30,647 bases of DNA from Gryganskiella cystojenkinii (taxonomy: Eukaryota; Mortierellomycota; Mortierellomycetes; Mortierellales; Mortierellaceae), in NCBI GenBank assembly GCA_015852425.1, contig JAAAIG010000457.1:1-30647 (forward strand), written 5' to 3'. Of the stretch, positions 1-9,700 are shown piece by piece (the first letter of the stretch is position 1; the number at the start of each line of letters is the position of its first letter). Both the position numbers and the translations under genes were made by a program. The notes under the pieces were generated by a model. It did no database searches, was not told the DNA's origin, and saw only the letters and a list, made by a program, of their open reading frames with translations.

Positions 1-14
1 TTTTTGGACGGTAG

Positions 15-2114
15 AATGACACGGTCGCCATATCTGAACTCCTGCACAAATATGGCGCGTTCGCGTTTTACGATTATGCGGGTGTGGGACCCTACACAAC
101 CATCGACATGAACCCACCTCCTTCATCGCCCTCCTCCTCCTCTCCTAACCTAGCCTATAAAGATGGAGTCTTCCTCTCGACGCACAAGTTTCTCGGCGGT
201 CCCGGTGCTTCTGGCATCCTCGTCGCTCGACTTGAAGTCTTTTCTTGGACAGAAGAGCATCGAAATCCTCGTGTCGGTGGAACTTTTAGCATATCTCCCT
301 CCGTGTCCTCTCGTCGCGGGTCAGCGACTTCGACATCGACATCGTCGTCTGCTGGGTCCAGGACCTCGTCCGTTGCTCACTCCCATACTTCTTCATTGAA
401 TATTGTTCCGGAAAAGAGTGAATGGCTTCCCACCAACCCTGGTGGAGGCACCGTGGATATGGTCATCCAGGGCCGACACAAGTACACAAACAACATCCTC
501 GCCCGCGAGGAAGCCGGTACGCCCAACATCCTGGCCACTATTCGTACGGGTCTTGTCTTTACGCTCCAAGAGATCATGCGTCCCGAGTTTGTGATCCAAG
601 AAGAATATCGTGTCACCAAGAAGGTTCTTGGCAAGTTGTTGGACCCTTCTCTGAAAGGCGCGATCAACATTCTTGGTAACCCAAACGTGGATCGTGTTGC
701 GGTTTTTAGTCTCACGATTGCGGTGCCCCCGAGTCTCCTTGGCAACGTTGGAGCGGAAGAGGGAAAACCTCCCTTGCAGATCCATTATGCATTACTGAGC
801 ACGATCATGAACGATTTCTTTGGAGTCGAGATGCGGGGCGGCTGTATGTGCGCAGGTCCTTACGCGTCTCAACTCTTAAAGTTTGATGCAGAGAAGGAAC
901 TCAAGTTTTGGAACCTCCTGCTCGGTGAGGGCCACGACCGCGCCGAAAACGAGGGTCATTCTCAGAACCATCACACAGACGAGAACGAGCATGACGAGAC
1001 CTTGAGTCAAGAGCACAGCCCCAAGAAAAAAAGCAATATCCATCAACATGATCTCTGCTCCAAGAGCCTCAAGCCCGGTTTCGTTCGGTTTAGTTTCTCG
1101 TATTTCGCCAAGGATAAAGATGTTGATTTCGTGATCCAGTCCCTTCAATGGGTCGCAGCCTATGGCTATCTTCTCATCCCGCTCTACAAGATCAACGCAA
1201 TCTCGGGTGAATGGTCCGTTCGTCCTGCGGTCCAGCGAGCAGTCCTGGCCGAGATTGCACCCAAACGACTGATATGTGCCTCTCGAGAGAACTGCATCCC
1301 GGTTGCGGTTGAGTGCATTCAAGCTCTGGGCAGGTTATACCGTGAACAGATTGCGCCTCAGAGACTCTGGTCATCCACTAATGCAGGCGAAAATATGTCT
1401 TCGGCCAATGCGACCACCTTTTCGTTGTCGACAATGCCACAACCGCCCATGTCTCCGATCCCGAGTGAGCATCCACAGTGTCCTCTCGGTGATCTGTTGC
1501 AGCCACCCGAGCGTCCTAGTAGCTCGCTAAGCCATCGTTTGCGTCGAGCTGCAAAGATCTCAAAATCGGTTAAACAAGCCAGACAGTCATTTGTTTCCGC
1601 GTTTACGTGGGGTTCCTCTACGGATGTTTCGACATCTGCTGCTGCCGCGGTTGTGCCCTCAGTCGTAGTCGTGAGTGAGAGTGACGATGAGATTCAAAGG
1701 GAAAGTGCCTGGCCCCGCAGTTCCGGTACGAGTTCCTCCAGTCCTCAAGATCGCCATCGGCGTGGTCAACAGTCATTCATGGCCACACCGCCGTCGACGC
1801 CTGTTCCTGGTGCGTCCTTATCCTCATCCTTCAAGATAAACAAGAACAGTCCGTTGCAACAATCAAAGCGCCCTGGTCTCTTCTCGGCCGCGAGACATAT
1901 CCGACCCAGGGACCGTCAGGTCTTGGTCGAGGCTCTTCAAGAACTTACGTGGGAGGATCTCGAACAAGAACTGGACTCGATCGAGACTTCGTCACTGGCC
2001 AAGGAACTTCGATGGTTCGTCACTCCATTAGAGGTCGCCCGGGTGTATGAGAGAGAGGCCCACTTGGCGGTTGTGAATGGTGAGGACTATATTTCTATTG
2101 TGTTTCCAAAGTAA
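15..2114 (+). CDS. PLP-dependent class V aminotransferase / cysteine-desulfurase-like protein, 5'-partial
   Basis: The reading frame is open from 15 to a TAA at 2112-2114; an in-frame TAG at 12-14 looks like the end of an intron (acceptor ..GGTAG), so the true start lies outside the window. Just before the first in-frame ATG (84) the frame reads LLHKYGAFAFYDYAG, typical of fold-type I PLP enzymes. STHKFLGGPGASG (about 186-225) supplies the probable PLP-binding lysine (codon 186-188). NPGGGTVD, HKYTNNILAREEAGTPNIL and RGGCMCAGPYASQLL are further family blocks, the last carrying the Cys-rich segment seen in SufS/NifS-like and related eukaryotic proteins. Family knowledge suggests sulfur or selenium mobilisation from cysteine or a related lyase/transaminase reaction; the substrate cannot be read from the sequence. 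A Ser/Thr/Arg-rich insert (about 290-400), a His/Glu-rich insert (about 930-1050) and a long Ser/Pro-rich segment (about 1380-1860) interrupt the fold. AATAAA-like signals lie about 10 nt after the stop. Confidence 0.85.
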   Translation, partial: NDTVAISELLHKYGAFAFYDYAGVGPYTTIDMNPPPSSPSSSSPNLAYKDGVFLSTHKFLGGPGASGILVARLEVFSWTEEHRNPRVGGTFSISPSVSSRRGSATSTSTSSSAGSRTSSVAHSHTSSLNIVPEKSEWLPTNPGGGTVDMVIQGRHKYTNNILAREEAGTPNILATIRTGLVFTLQEIMRPEFVIQEEYRVTKKVLGKLLDPSLKGAINILGNPNVDRVAVFSLTIAVPPSLLGNVGAEEGKPPLQIHYALLSTIMNDFFGVEMRGGCMCAGPYASQLLKFDAEKELKFWNLLLGEGHDRAENEGHSQNHHTDENEHDETLSQEHSPKKKSNIHQHDLCSKSLKPGFVRFSFSYFAKDKDVDFVIQSLQWVAAYGYLLIPLYKINAISGEWSVRPAVQRAVLAEIAPKRLICASRENCIPVAVECIQALGRLYREQIAPQRLWSSTNAGENMSSANATTFSLSTMPQPPMSPIPSEHPQCPLGDLLQPPERPSSSLSHRLRRAAKISKSVKQARQSFVSAFTWGSSTDVSTSAAAAVVPSVVVVSESDDEIQRESAWPRSSGTSSSSPQDRHRRGQQSFMATPPSTPVPGASLSSSFKINKNSPLQQSKRPGLFSAARHIRPRDRQVLVEALQELTWEDLEQELDSIETSSLAKELRWFVTPLEVARVYEREAHLAVVNGEDYISIVFPK

Positions 2115-2829
2115 AAAAAAATAAATAAAGAACAACATTTTTTTTATTAAAAAAACAAGAAGTTGCCATCGCGGTGGGTGCGCATGCCTTGAAAAAAAAG
2201 ACGTGCCGACTGAGGAAGTGAGGATGAATCGCAGGTAGGGATCACGTGAACGATCCGATCGGATAAAAAAAAACGTGGCATAAGCACAACGACGATAGTG
2301 GGTGAAGAAGGCACTTAAGACGAGCAGTGAAGTCGTTTGTCTGAAGAATAGATGTGTATCGCTTTATTTTACTCAGAGATAGTCATGTTAAACTGCGTGA
2401 AAGATAGATGGGACAAGCAGAAACAAGAAACTAGTTTAGAGCCGAGTCGACAGCTTCGTTGAGGAGCAACCTTGTCCAGAGAAGAAGGATGTATGAGGTT
2501 AGAGAAGGAGAATAAAATGATTTACTTTTACGAGGAGAAGAGAAGAGAGGAGAGGAGAGGAGAAAGAAAGAGAGAGAGAAAGAGAGATGGAGAGGGAAGG
2601 ATGTGCGTGTTTTGAGAGGAAGGAATGGTGATTGTCACATGACAGAGTGAGAAGGGAACGTGTGGCCCATCACACACATTCCCTTTTTCTCGTCTGTACA
2701 TTTTTTTTTATTTCTATTTTTTTTAATTCATTCCATTCCATCACTTGTCCACATCACCTCCTTCGCTGTTCTCTCTGCTCCATCCGTCTTTCCTCTCCTT
2801 CAACACTCCCCATCTATAATCCATACACC
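2115..2829. other. Intergenic region, YKT6 promoter side, with purine tract and CACGTG
   Basis: No convincing gene. It holds the A/T-rich 3' end of the upstream gene (AATAAA near 2120), a CACGTG E-box at 2243-2248, an uninterrupted purine tract of about 55 nt at 2532-2586 (GA repeats, able in principle to form triplex or act as a nucleosome-poor promoter element), and a T-rich then C/T-rich stretch at 2695-2815 leading to the YKT6 start. An open frame at 2632-3030 runs through this promoter into the first YKT6 exon and intron and shows no protein-like composition. Confidence 0.6.
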
Positions 2830-3710
2830 ATGAAGATCTTTGCTATCGCTGTCGTCCACAACAACATCAAGCCCGCCAAGACCATCGTCGATGAGAAGGA
2901 CTTGACCAGCTTCAGCTTCTTCCAGCGCTCGAGGTGGGTCCTTCATCGCCTCATTCTCTGCTTTTATGCGTCATTGACAGAGAGAGAAAAAAACTATATA
3001 TATATATATATATACGTGGCAGAACAATAACCAACTGGGCGATGCTTCTTCTCGTTTCTTTTTTACTTCCTCATGATTGTACTGTAGTGTTGGCGAGTTC
3101 ATGACGTTCATGTCCCAGACCATCGCCGAGAAGACCCAGCCCGGCCAGCGTCAGAGCATTGAGGAGTCGAGTAAGAGAAAAGCCGACATTTGTCCATGGA
3201 CTAGATTAAACAAGTGAGATGCAGGTGACATCATCATCCATCAATGTGACACTAACTCTTTCTCAACTCCTTTTTTCTTCTATCATCCACTTTCTCTCTA
3301 CAGACTATGTTGGACACGTCTATGGTCGTGCAGAGGGAGTTGCAGGAGTCGTGATCACGGACAAGGAATACCCTCCCCGTGTAGCCTTTTCACTCTTGAA
3401 CAAGATCCTGGACGAGTTCACGACCCGTTACCCCGACAACTCTCTCTGGTCCAACCCTGCTTCTTGCCCCTACCCAGAATTGAAGCAGTACATTATCACC
3501 TATCAGGATCCTAAGCAAGGGGACACCATCATGAAGGTGCAACGGGAGCTGGATGAGACCAAGATTATCCTTCACAAGACGATCGAATCTGTTCTTGAAA
3601 GAGGCGAGAAGATGGAGAGTTTGGTCGAGCGTTCCGATGTCTTGTCGAGTCAGTCAAAGATGTTTTACAAGACGGCCAAGAAGCAGAATGCTTGCTGTGT
3701 GATCTGTTAA
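2830..3710 (+). CDS. YKT6: Synaptobrevin homologue YKT6 (longin R-SNARE)
   Basis: Three exons, 2830-2933, 3088-3170 and 3304-3710, join in phase to give 197 aa; yeast and human YKT6 are about 200 aa. The N-terminus (MKIFAIAVVH..) starts a longin domain that runs through exons 1-2 and the start of exon 3 (YVGHVYGRAEGVAGVVITD). Residues about 135-192 form the R-SNARE helix (ELDETKIILHKTIESVLERGEKMESLVERSDVLS), with the zero-layer Arg in ERGEK. The chain ends CCVIC: a CaaX box (CVIC) for farnesylation preceded by a Cys for palmitoylation. YKT6 acts in ER-Golgi, intra-Golgi, vacuolar and autophagosome fusion and cycles between cytosol and membrane. Terminal Cys as the X residue is unusual (yeast has Met) but compatible with farnesyltransferase. 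Both introns have GT..AG ends; intron 1 contains a (TA)10 run. Confidence 0.96.
2995..3014. repeat. (TA)10 microsatellite in YKT6 intron 1
   Basis: A 20-nt perfect TA dinucleotide repeat lies inside the first intron of YKT6, following a short purine-rich stretch. It is likely to be length-polymorphic; no function is inferred. Confidence 0.9.
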
Positions 3711-4002
3711 ACGAGTTCCATGACGACAGCATGACATGGAAGGAGGAGTTGTCCAAGTTCTGGTCGTCCAAGGAGCAGATTGTGGCGAATACAACAATAA
3801 TATTGGTGATGAGAAAGTGGTGATAAAAAGATTTTGAATAATTAATACCAAAATCATTTGGTGGCAAAAAATTATTACTCGTCTCATTGAAAAAAAAAAC
3901 GGTGGCGCGCTCTTTTATTCAGTTCCAATACTTTTTCTTCTTTTCCTCCGTTACATCACATCATTTCCATTCAATCAGTACACGACCTTTCTTCCTCCAA
4001 CC

Positions 4003-6001
4003 ATGACGCGTTTAACCAAGAAGGACAATGACACTCTACGCGCACAGGAATGGCGACTCTTGAAGGGATCTACAGCATCTGCTTCATTACCCTCAGCTAC
4101 ATTACCGTCCACTACCGCGTTCTTGCTCGCAGACCAGCAGCAGCTCCCGGAACGATACCAATACGATACCTTCCTGATTAAATCCTTCTTCTCAGAGACA
4201 GAGAAATGCTATTTGATACTCTTGACTAACTTTAAGCAGTGTTGGTTCGAGAAGCTGGGACTGGAAGAGATTCGGGATCGGTCCATGGTATGATAGTTAC
4301 GGAGATGCTGTAGATGCCATTTGCGTTATGATGGGAAAGTGATGATAGGATCCTTTAGAGTCTAACTCTCTACCATTTTTTGCATATTAATTTTCACCTC
4401 CATTCCATGTCTCGTATAGACCATAAGGAGTTTCGCCTATGAGGAAGACGCACAGTTGGAGGCGCTCTTGCTCTCACTCTCAGACATGTTCTCGACTGAA
4501 ACGCCAGGCTCGGAATCCTCCCAGTGTCGCCTCCAGGAGCATCATGGGAAGGTAAATCTGGTCTTATTCAAAAAAAATATAGTATAGGAATCTCATCCGG
4601 AATGGAGTCTGCGTTCAGGTTATTTATTCTCGTTTTTCGTTTTCCCTGTTCTTTTTCTTGTGTCTTAGATGAACCTCATCGCAGAATTCGACTTTGGTCT
4701 GGCGAGCGTACAGTGGGAGTTCAGGCTATCGCCACTTATAGTCTCAACAACTGATCGAGAATCCAACAGGCATGGAGCTACAATAGATGAAGGCGAGGAT
4801 GATGAGGATTCGGATGACCTCTTGACAGAACTCCGTCGTAACAACACCTCATCCTCCAAAAAAGACAAGAGCAAGGACAACAGGATCTTGAAAAGAAATC
4901 GTCGTATCCTGGATGATGGTGAGGACGAGGACGAGGAAGAAGGCACGATAAGAAGAGGCGATAAGGCTGGTGTGGATGGCATGGCTATCATGTATGACCA
5001 TGTGATCTTACCCTTGATCACCTTGACGAATGTCTACCGGAAACAAGTCCATACTCAGGAAGGGCTGATCAAGGCAAAGGAAAACGAAGTCTATGAGGCC
5101 CTTGAGATCATGGAACTGAGTGGGATCAATCACCGGAACCGGAGAAAGGTCACACAACCATATCAGAAAGGAACCGCAGAGACCAACGTTCAATCGGTGA
5201 GTATGGTCAAAACGGCGACAAAAAAGTCTCATGCAAGGCGCATACCGCCGATGATGAAAAAAAGAACTAACAACAAAACACCAATCGTTTCTTTCCTCTT
5301 TTTTTAGGATATCGAGCTCTTGGTGAGGCCACAGTTACTTGGGCCAAAGGAGCTCTTTGCAGAGAAGAACGTCACGCACTTGTGCTCCGTTATCACAAAG
5401 CATGCTGCTGAAGGTAACTGTTGGAGTTGATTGTTAAAAAGGCTTTTATTTCCGCGCTACATGGTCCTTAATTTTCGTGCGCATGTTTCTCTCTTTACGA
5501 CAAAACACAGAGCAAGAATCTCGGTCTCAGAGATCTACGTCTCACGGAGATGCCTTATCCCAGGATCTAGGAGCAGGCGCCAGTTTCGCCACGCTACCCA
5601 GCTCTTCTTCTCAGGGAGGATTGGATCACCGTCGATCTACAAGACAAGCAACCTCAGGAGAAACAATGGATACCGCCACAATCTCACTCCATGGGAATTC
5701 TTCCGCTACTCTGCCAATCGCTGGTACTTCCTCTGCAGACAGCAGCGGCAACGTAGGAAGGACTAAGGTAAGAAAAAAAAAAGTATTTTTACGCCACCAA
5801 AAACTCCCTTCCAGTATGCAACTCACACAGAAGCTCTTCTGTTTTTCCATTTCTTATTCTTCCTCCTTATCTTACTTCTACTCACGGGCATAGACCACCA
5901 AGGAAGAAGAGGAGCTGGAAAGAAGACGCGTCCTGCAAGAGCAACTCGATCGCGAAAAGGAAGAAAAGGCCAGGAGCAGCAAGAAGAAGAAGCTCTTTTA
6001 A
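4003..6001 (+). CDS. NEJ1: XLF/Cernunnos-like non-homologous end-joining factor (NHEJ1 family)
   Basis: Six exons (4003-4287, 4420-4551, 4669-5196, 5308-5413, 5511-5767, 5894-6001) join in phase to 471 aa. The head domain pattern of XLF is visible: EWRLL near the N-terminus, YDTFLIKSFFSETEKCYLIL then TNFKQCWFEKLGLEEI (residues about 52-90), and FDFGLASVQWEFRLSPLI (about 146-164). An acidic/basic low-complexity insert (about 169-243) precedes the coiled-coil dimerisation helix (MYDHVILPLITLTNVYRKQV.., about 247-290). Exons 4-5 encode a Ser-rich linker; the last exon is a charged helix ending KKKKLF, like the basic-LF Ku-binding tail of vertebrate XLF. Such proteins bridge broken DNA ends with XRCC4/Lif1 and stimulate ligase IV. 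Human XLF is 299 aa, so most of the extra length is the insert and linker. The gene symbol follows the yeast/fungal name; identity rests on fold-level patterns and is fairly firm. Confidence 0.82.
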
Positions 6002-6190
6002 AGACAAGGACAGCCCCTTAACTCCATCAAAAATCAAGGTTTTCAAGATCTCGGATTTCAAAGCGAATCATTTTCCACTCCCCCTTACATTCATTCGTTC
6101 CGTCGCTCCACCCGTCCGCTTATCCTACCCATACCTTATATACCTCTAGCATCCCCATTAAATAATCCTCTCATAATAACCAAAAAAAAG

Positions 6191-6662
6191 ATGGCCTCCC
6201 TCATGTCCCTTGCTCGTTCGACTGCCCGTCAAAGCACCCGATTCTTCTCTTCGACCCGTGCTTCCTTCAACAACATCGTCTCCTCGACCCCTCCTGCAAG
6301 CTTGAACGACGGCGAAAAGCACCTTTACGGAAAGCTCTTTGAAAAGTTCCAGCCCACCAAACTCGTTGTCGAGGATATCTCTGGTATATATGAGACTGCA
6401 ACATCACGCTTACCTCTCTAGTCGGTCCCTATTTCTTTTTTGAGGTGTGTCAAAATCGGACAGAAAATTAACATTGATTCTCCACTCTTTCGATTGTTGC
6501 GTATTAACAGGTGGATGCGGATCCATGTACCAGGTCGAGGTCGTGAGCGAAGCCTTCAAGGGCTTGAACATGGTCAAGCAGCACCGTCTTGTGAACGAGA
6601 CCCTCAAGGAGGAGATCAAGGCAATGCACGGGATCCGTTTGACCACCAAGCCCGCTGTCTAA
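6191..6662 (+). CDS. BOL3: BolA-like protein 3, mitochondrial
   Basis: Two exons (6191-6383 and 6511-6662) give 114 aa, close to human BOLA3 (107 aa). The first 30 or so residues are rich in Arg, Ser and Ala with few acids, as in a mitochondrial presequence. The BolA domain follows: LYGKLFEKFQPTKLVVEDIS, then, across the intron, GGCGSMYQVEVVSEAFKGL, KQHRLVNETLKEEI and MHGIRLTT. The GGCGSMY segment and the His of KQHRLVN are the positions that, in this family, bind a [2Fe-2S] cluster together with a monothiol glutaredoxin. The role is late transfer of Fe-S clusters to mitochondrial clients such as lipoate synthase and succinate dehydrogenase. The gene converges on the ITFG2-like gene; only about 107 nt separate the two stop codons. 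Confidence 0.94.
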
Positions 6663-6769
6663 AATCACCTTCTACCCTTTCCTTTTAAACCCACCCATTC
6701 GCATTGTATTATTGTACATCATAACCAATTTAGAGTAAAAAAATATGGTACTTTATTTGAAAAGACCCA

Positions 6770-9700
6770 TTAAAGACCCTGACCAAGTCCTGGTCGATTC
6801 TTGAGACGCTTTCCAGACTCGTAATGATCGCTGTCTCTAAAGGAACTCTTGATGTTACTCGACCCAGATGCAGGACCGGCGGAATCTGTACCACCACCGC
6901 CACCACCACTTGTGCTCGATCCATGACTTGTCGGCGGTACATGTTGTCCCGTTTGATGAGGCAAGTGTGTAGAGTTTACGGTCCGATGACTGACTGCACT
7001 CTGGACACTCGCTCCACTGTTGGCTCTTGATAGGACCGAAGGACGTGTAGAGCTTGATTTTGTGGAGTAAGATACCAGGTTTGCCTTGCTGTTATCTTGT
7101 TGCGAATGATGGTGTTCCCGCTCCTTGCGCCGTTGTCTTTCCTCTTGGTCTTGATCCTGCTGCTGCAACTCTTCCAACCGACGGACCAAAGAGTCCGAGG
7201 CCAATTGAGCCGTCGAGGATGAGGACGCCAACGATGATGCCACCCCATGATCATTCTCGTGACCACGACGTTGAAATGTGGGTGCGCTTGCTAGGGCAGA
7301 AGAGACATCCTGTCGGGTATCCCACTCTGCATCGCCATGACCTCGTCCGCCACGGAATGATGAGGTCTTTGAACGGACCGAGGCGCGATCATCATCCATA
7401 GTCGTTGACTCGTGAGACAATGGTCCACCGCGTGTAATCACAGACGACAAGGGTGGTGCCTGTTGGTGATAATGCGACGATGCAAAATACTGGTGTTGTT
7501 GCTGATGTGCCGTCGCGGTCGATCCAGAAGGTGACGTAACAGGCAGAGAAAGAACCCCGAATCCCTTGAAACTATTGGACGAAGGGTTGGACAAGATTGC
7601 ATGGGCAGAATTTACGTTGCTGCTTAATGGCGATGAGGGACCCGAACCGAAATCCGACACATTGGCAGACGAAGTTGTTGATGACGACTTTCCAGTCCGA
7701 CCTCGACCAAATCCTGCGTCGTATCCTGTAGGCTGGAAACTGCCAAACTGATTGTCCTGACTGGTTTCAACCAATCCACTTCCAGTATTGCTGCCGCTCC
7801 CACTCCCGCTACTGGCGCGAGTACTGTTTGAGAAAGAGACATGACTGCCGGTGCCATGGGGTCCCATGGGGTCCTTGTCATGCTGTCCAGTCCAAGTGCC
7901 TGAAAGTGAGCCTTGTTGCTGCTGCATCAGAAGGTGTTCTTGTTGGTATTTCTGAAAATGTTGGTGACTTCTAGGCAAAGGGGCGGGCATCAGCTTGACA
8001 TCCGATCCGCTTGGAGCGCCGGGTGAACGACTGTTCTTATTGGATGTTTGACCTCCTGTCGCAGTATCCGATCCAGATCCCGTGCCTCGTGTAGCATTAC
8101 TGTCTTGGGACCCAAGCGTGTTCGATCGTCTTGGCGGCCGGCGTACGAATCCTGATGAACCTTCCCTCGACCGGTTCTCGTTCCTTCTTGATGACGCCGC
8201 TCCACCGTCCGCATTCTCATCATCCTCGCTTGAATCATCAGAAAGAATCTGGCGCTGCGAAAAGGGTTCAGAAGTCGAAAGGGGTATATTGGATTGCGCC
8301 GGGAAGGACGAAGCCATTAGTGTAATATCCGGTACGATAATACCTCCAATATCCGATCCTGTGCTGAGCACGGATTCTGCTCTAGACCGTCTGCCATCTC
8401 CAGCACTGTTCGGTCCCGAGTTTAATCCTGTCGCGGCTACGATGTCACGGGTGAGCAGGAGACCAAGTCCAGTGTCCAAAAGTCCATGCCCCGACCTTTG
8501 ACGAGAATGACCCTTTGGAGACGAGGACGCCCGTGGATCGCTACTGCCTTGATCCGATCGAGACGACTTTCTAATTGCCCCGCTCGTAATAGTCGACGTA
8601 AACGGCCGACTGGAGGGGGATAGCAGACTCTTGGCAAGCGTAAAAGCCGATTCGTCAAGACTTGGACTATGCTCAGCGACTACTTGGTCACCTGACTGGC
8701 CGCTGTAGAACCGACCAGGGGACGGAATCGGAGAGATTGTCGAAGGTGTATACGCACCCGTGATTTCCTCTTCGCCTTCTTCGTCGTTATCTCCTCTGTT
8801 GTTTCGTTCGTGATTAAATAACTCGCCTCTATCGCCACCGAGTTCTGACCGATCCTCTTGTCCCTGTAGAAGATCGTCGTCCTCGCCGCCACCGCTCTTT
8901 CTCGAGCTGCCATCAAACTCCAAGAGATTATCCCCGTCAGTCTCACCAGTACCCTCGGATGGTGCACGCTCCATCTCGTCATTTTCAGATTCGGACTCGT
9001 CCTGGCAATCCTGCTGTAGTGATAAACGCGACTTCACCCCTGTGTTAAGCTTGCGACCCGCCACACCCATTTGACGACTTCTCGCCCCGCCGGTCGGACG
9101 ATTAACTCGCAAGGACTTGCCAACTCTAGCATCTAGAGTCTTTCCCTTTCCAAGAGTCGAACCACCGACAAGAGGGAGACCGGGCACGACGCTAACACTG
9201 CCGCCAGAGCTTGATCCGCCACCAGTGTTTCGAGAAAGGCGACCGCCATTGCCCAAGTCTTTGAGACTGAATCTCTTGATCATATTGGTCAAGGATGCCG
9301 TAGAGCCTGACCCTGCTGTTGTAGCACTGCCCTTGTAACCTCTCGAGAATTGATTCGATGCCTCCGAGGGGGAGGTCGGTGACTTGAGCGGAGGTGTGAT
9401 CTTGCCCTCGTAATGAGACAATACATCCTTGATGAGTAAGGACGGTCGCCGTTTCTCTGGATTATAACCTTTGGGCACCTTTGGGGATGTTGGAGAAGAT
9501 GTGGCTGAGGAAGAGGCTGCTGACGACGGTGACAGGAGATTTGAATCTTCCGTAGCATGATGCTGTTGCTGTTGGTGAGGTTGGGTATATGTGGATGAAG
9601 AGGATGGGCTCTTACTTCCAAGACCTTCAGTCTGGATATCGTGTGCTGAAAATTGTCTTCGCTGTGAGATCTTGGCTCGAGAAGTTGAACGTGGCGTTGT

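Noticed and set aside
876..1322. A 148-codon minus-strand frame inside the PLP enzyme gene
   Set aside because: It is a shadow of a conserved plus-strand coding region with no recognisable features of its own.
2632..3030. A 132-codon plus-strand frame starting upstream of YKT6
   Set aside because: It covers the promoter, the first YKT6 exon in frame, and then intron 1. The upstream part is Phe/Ser-rich from C/T-rich DNA; the YKT6 start at 2830 fits the family.
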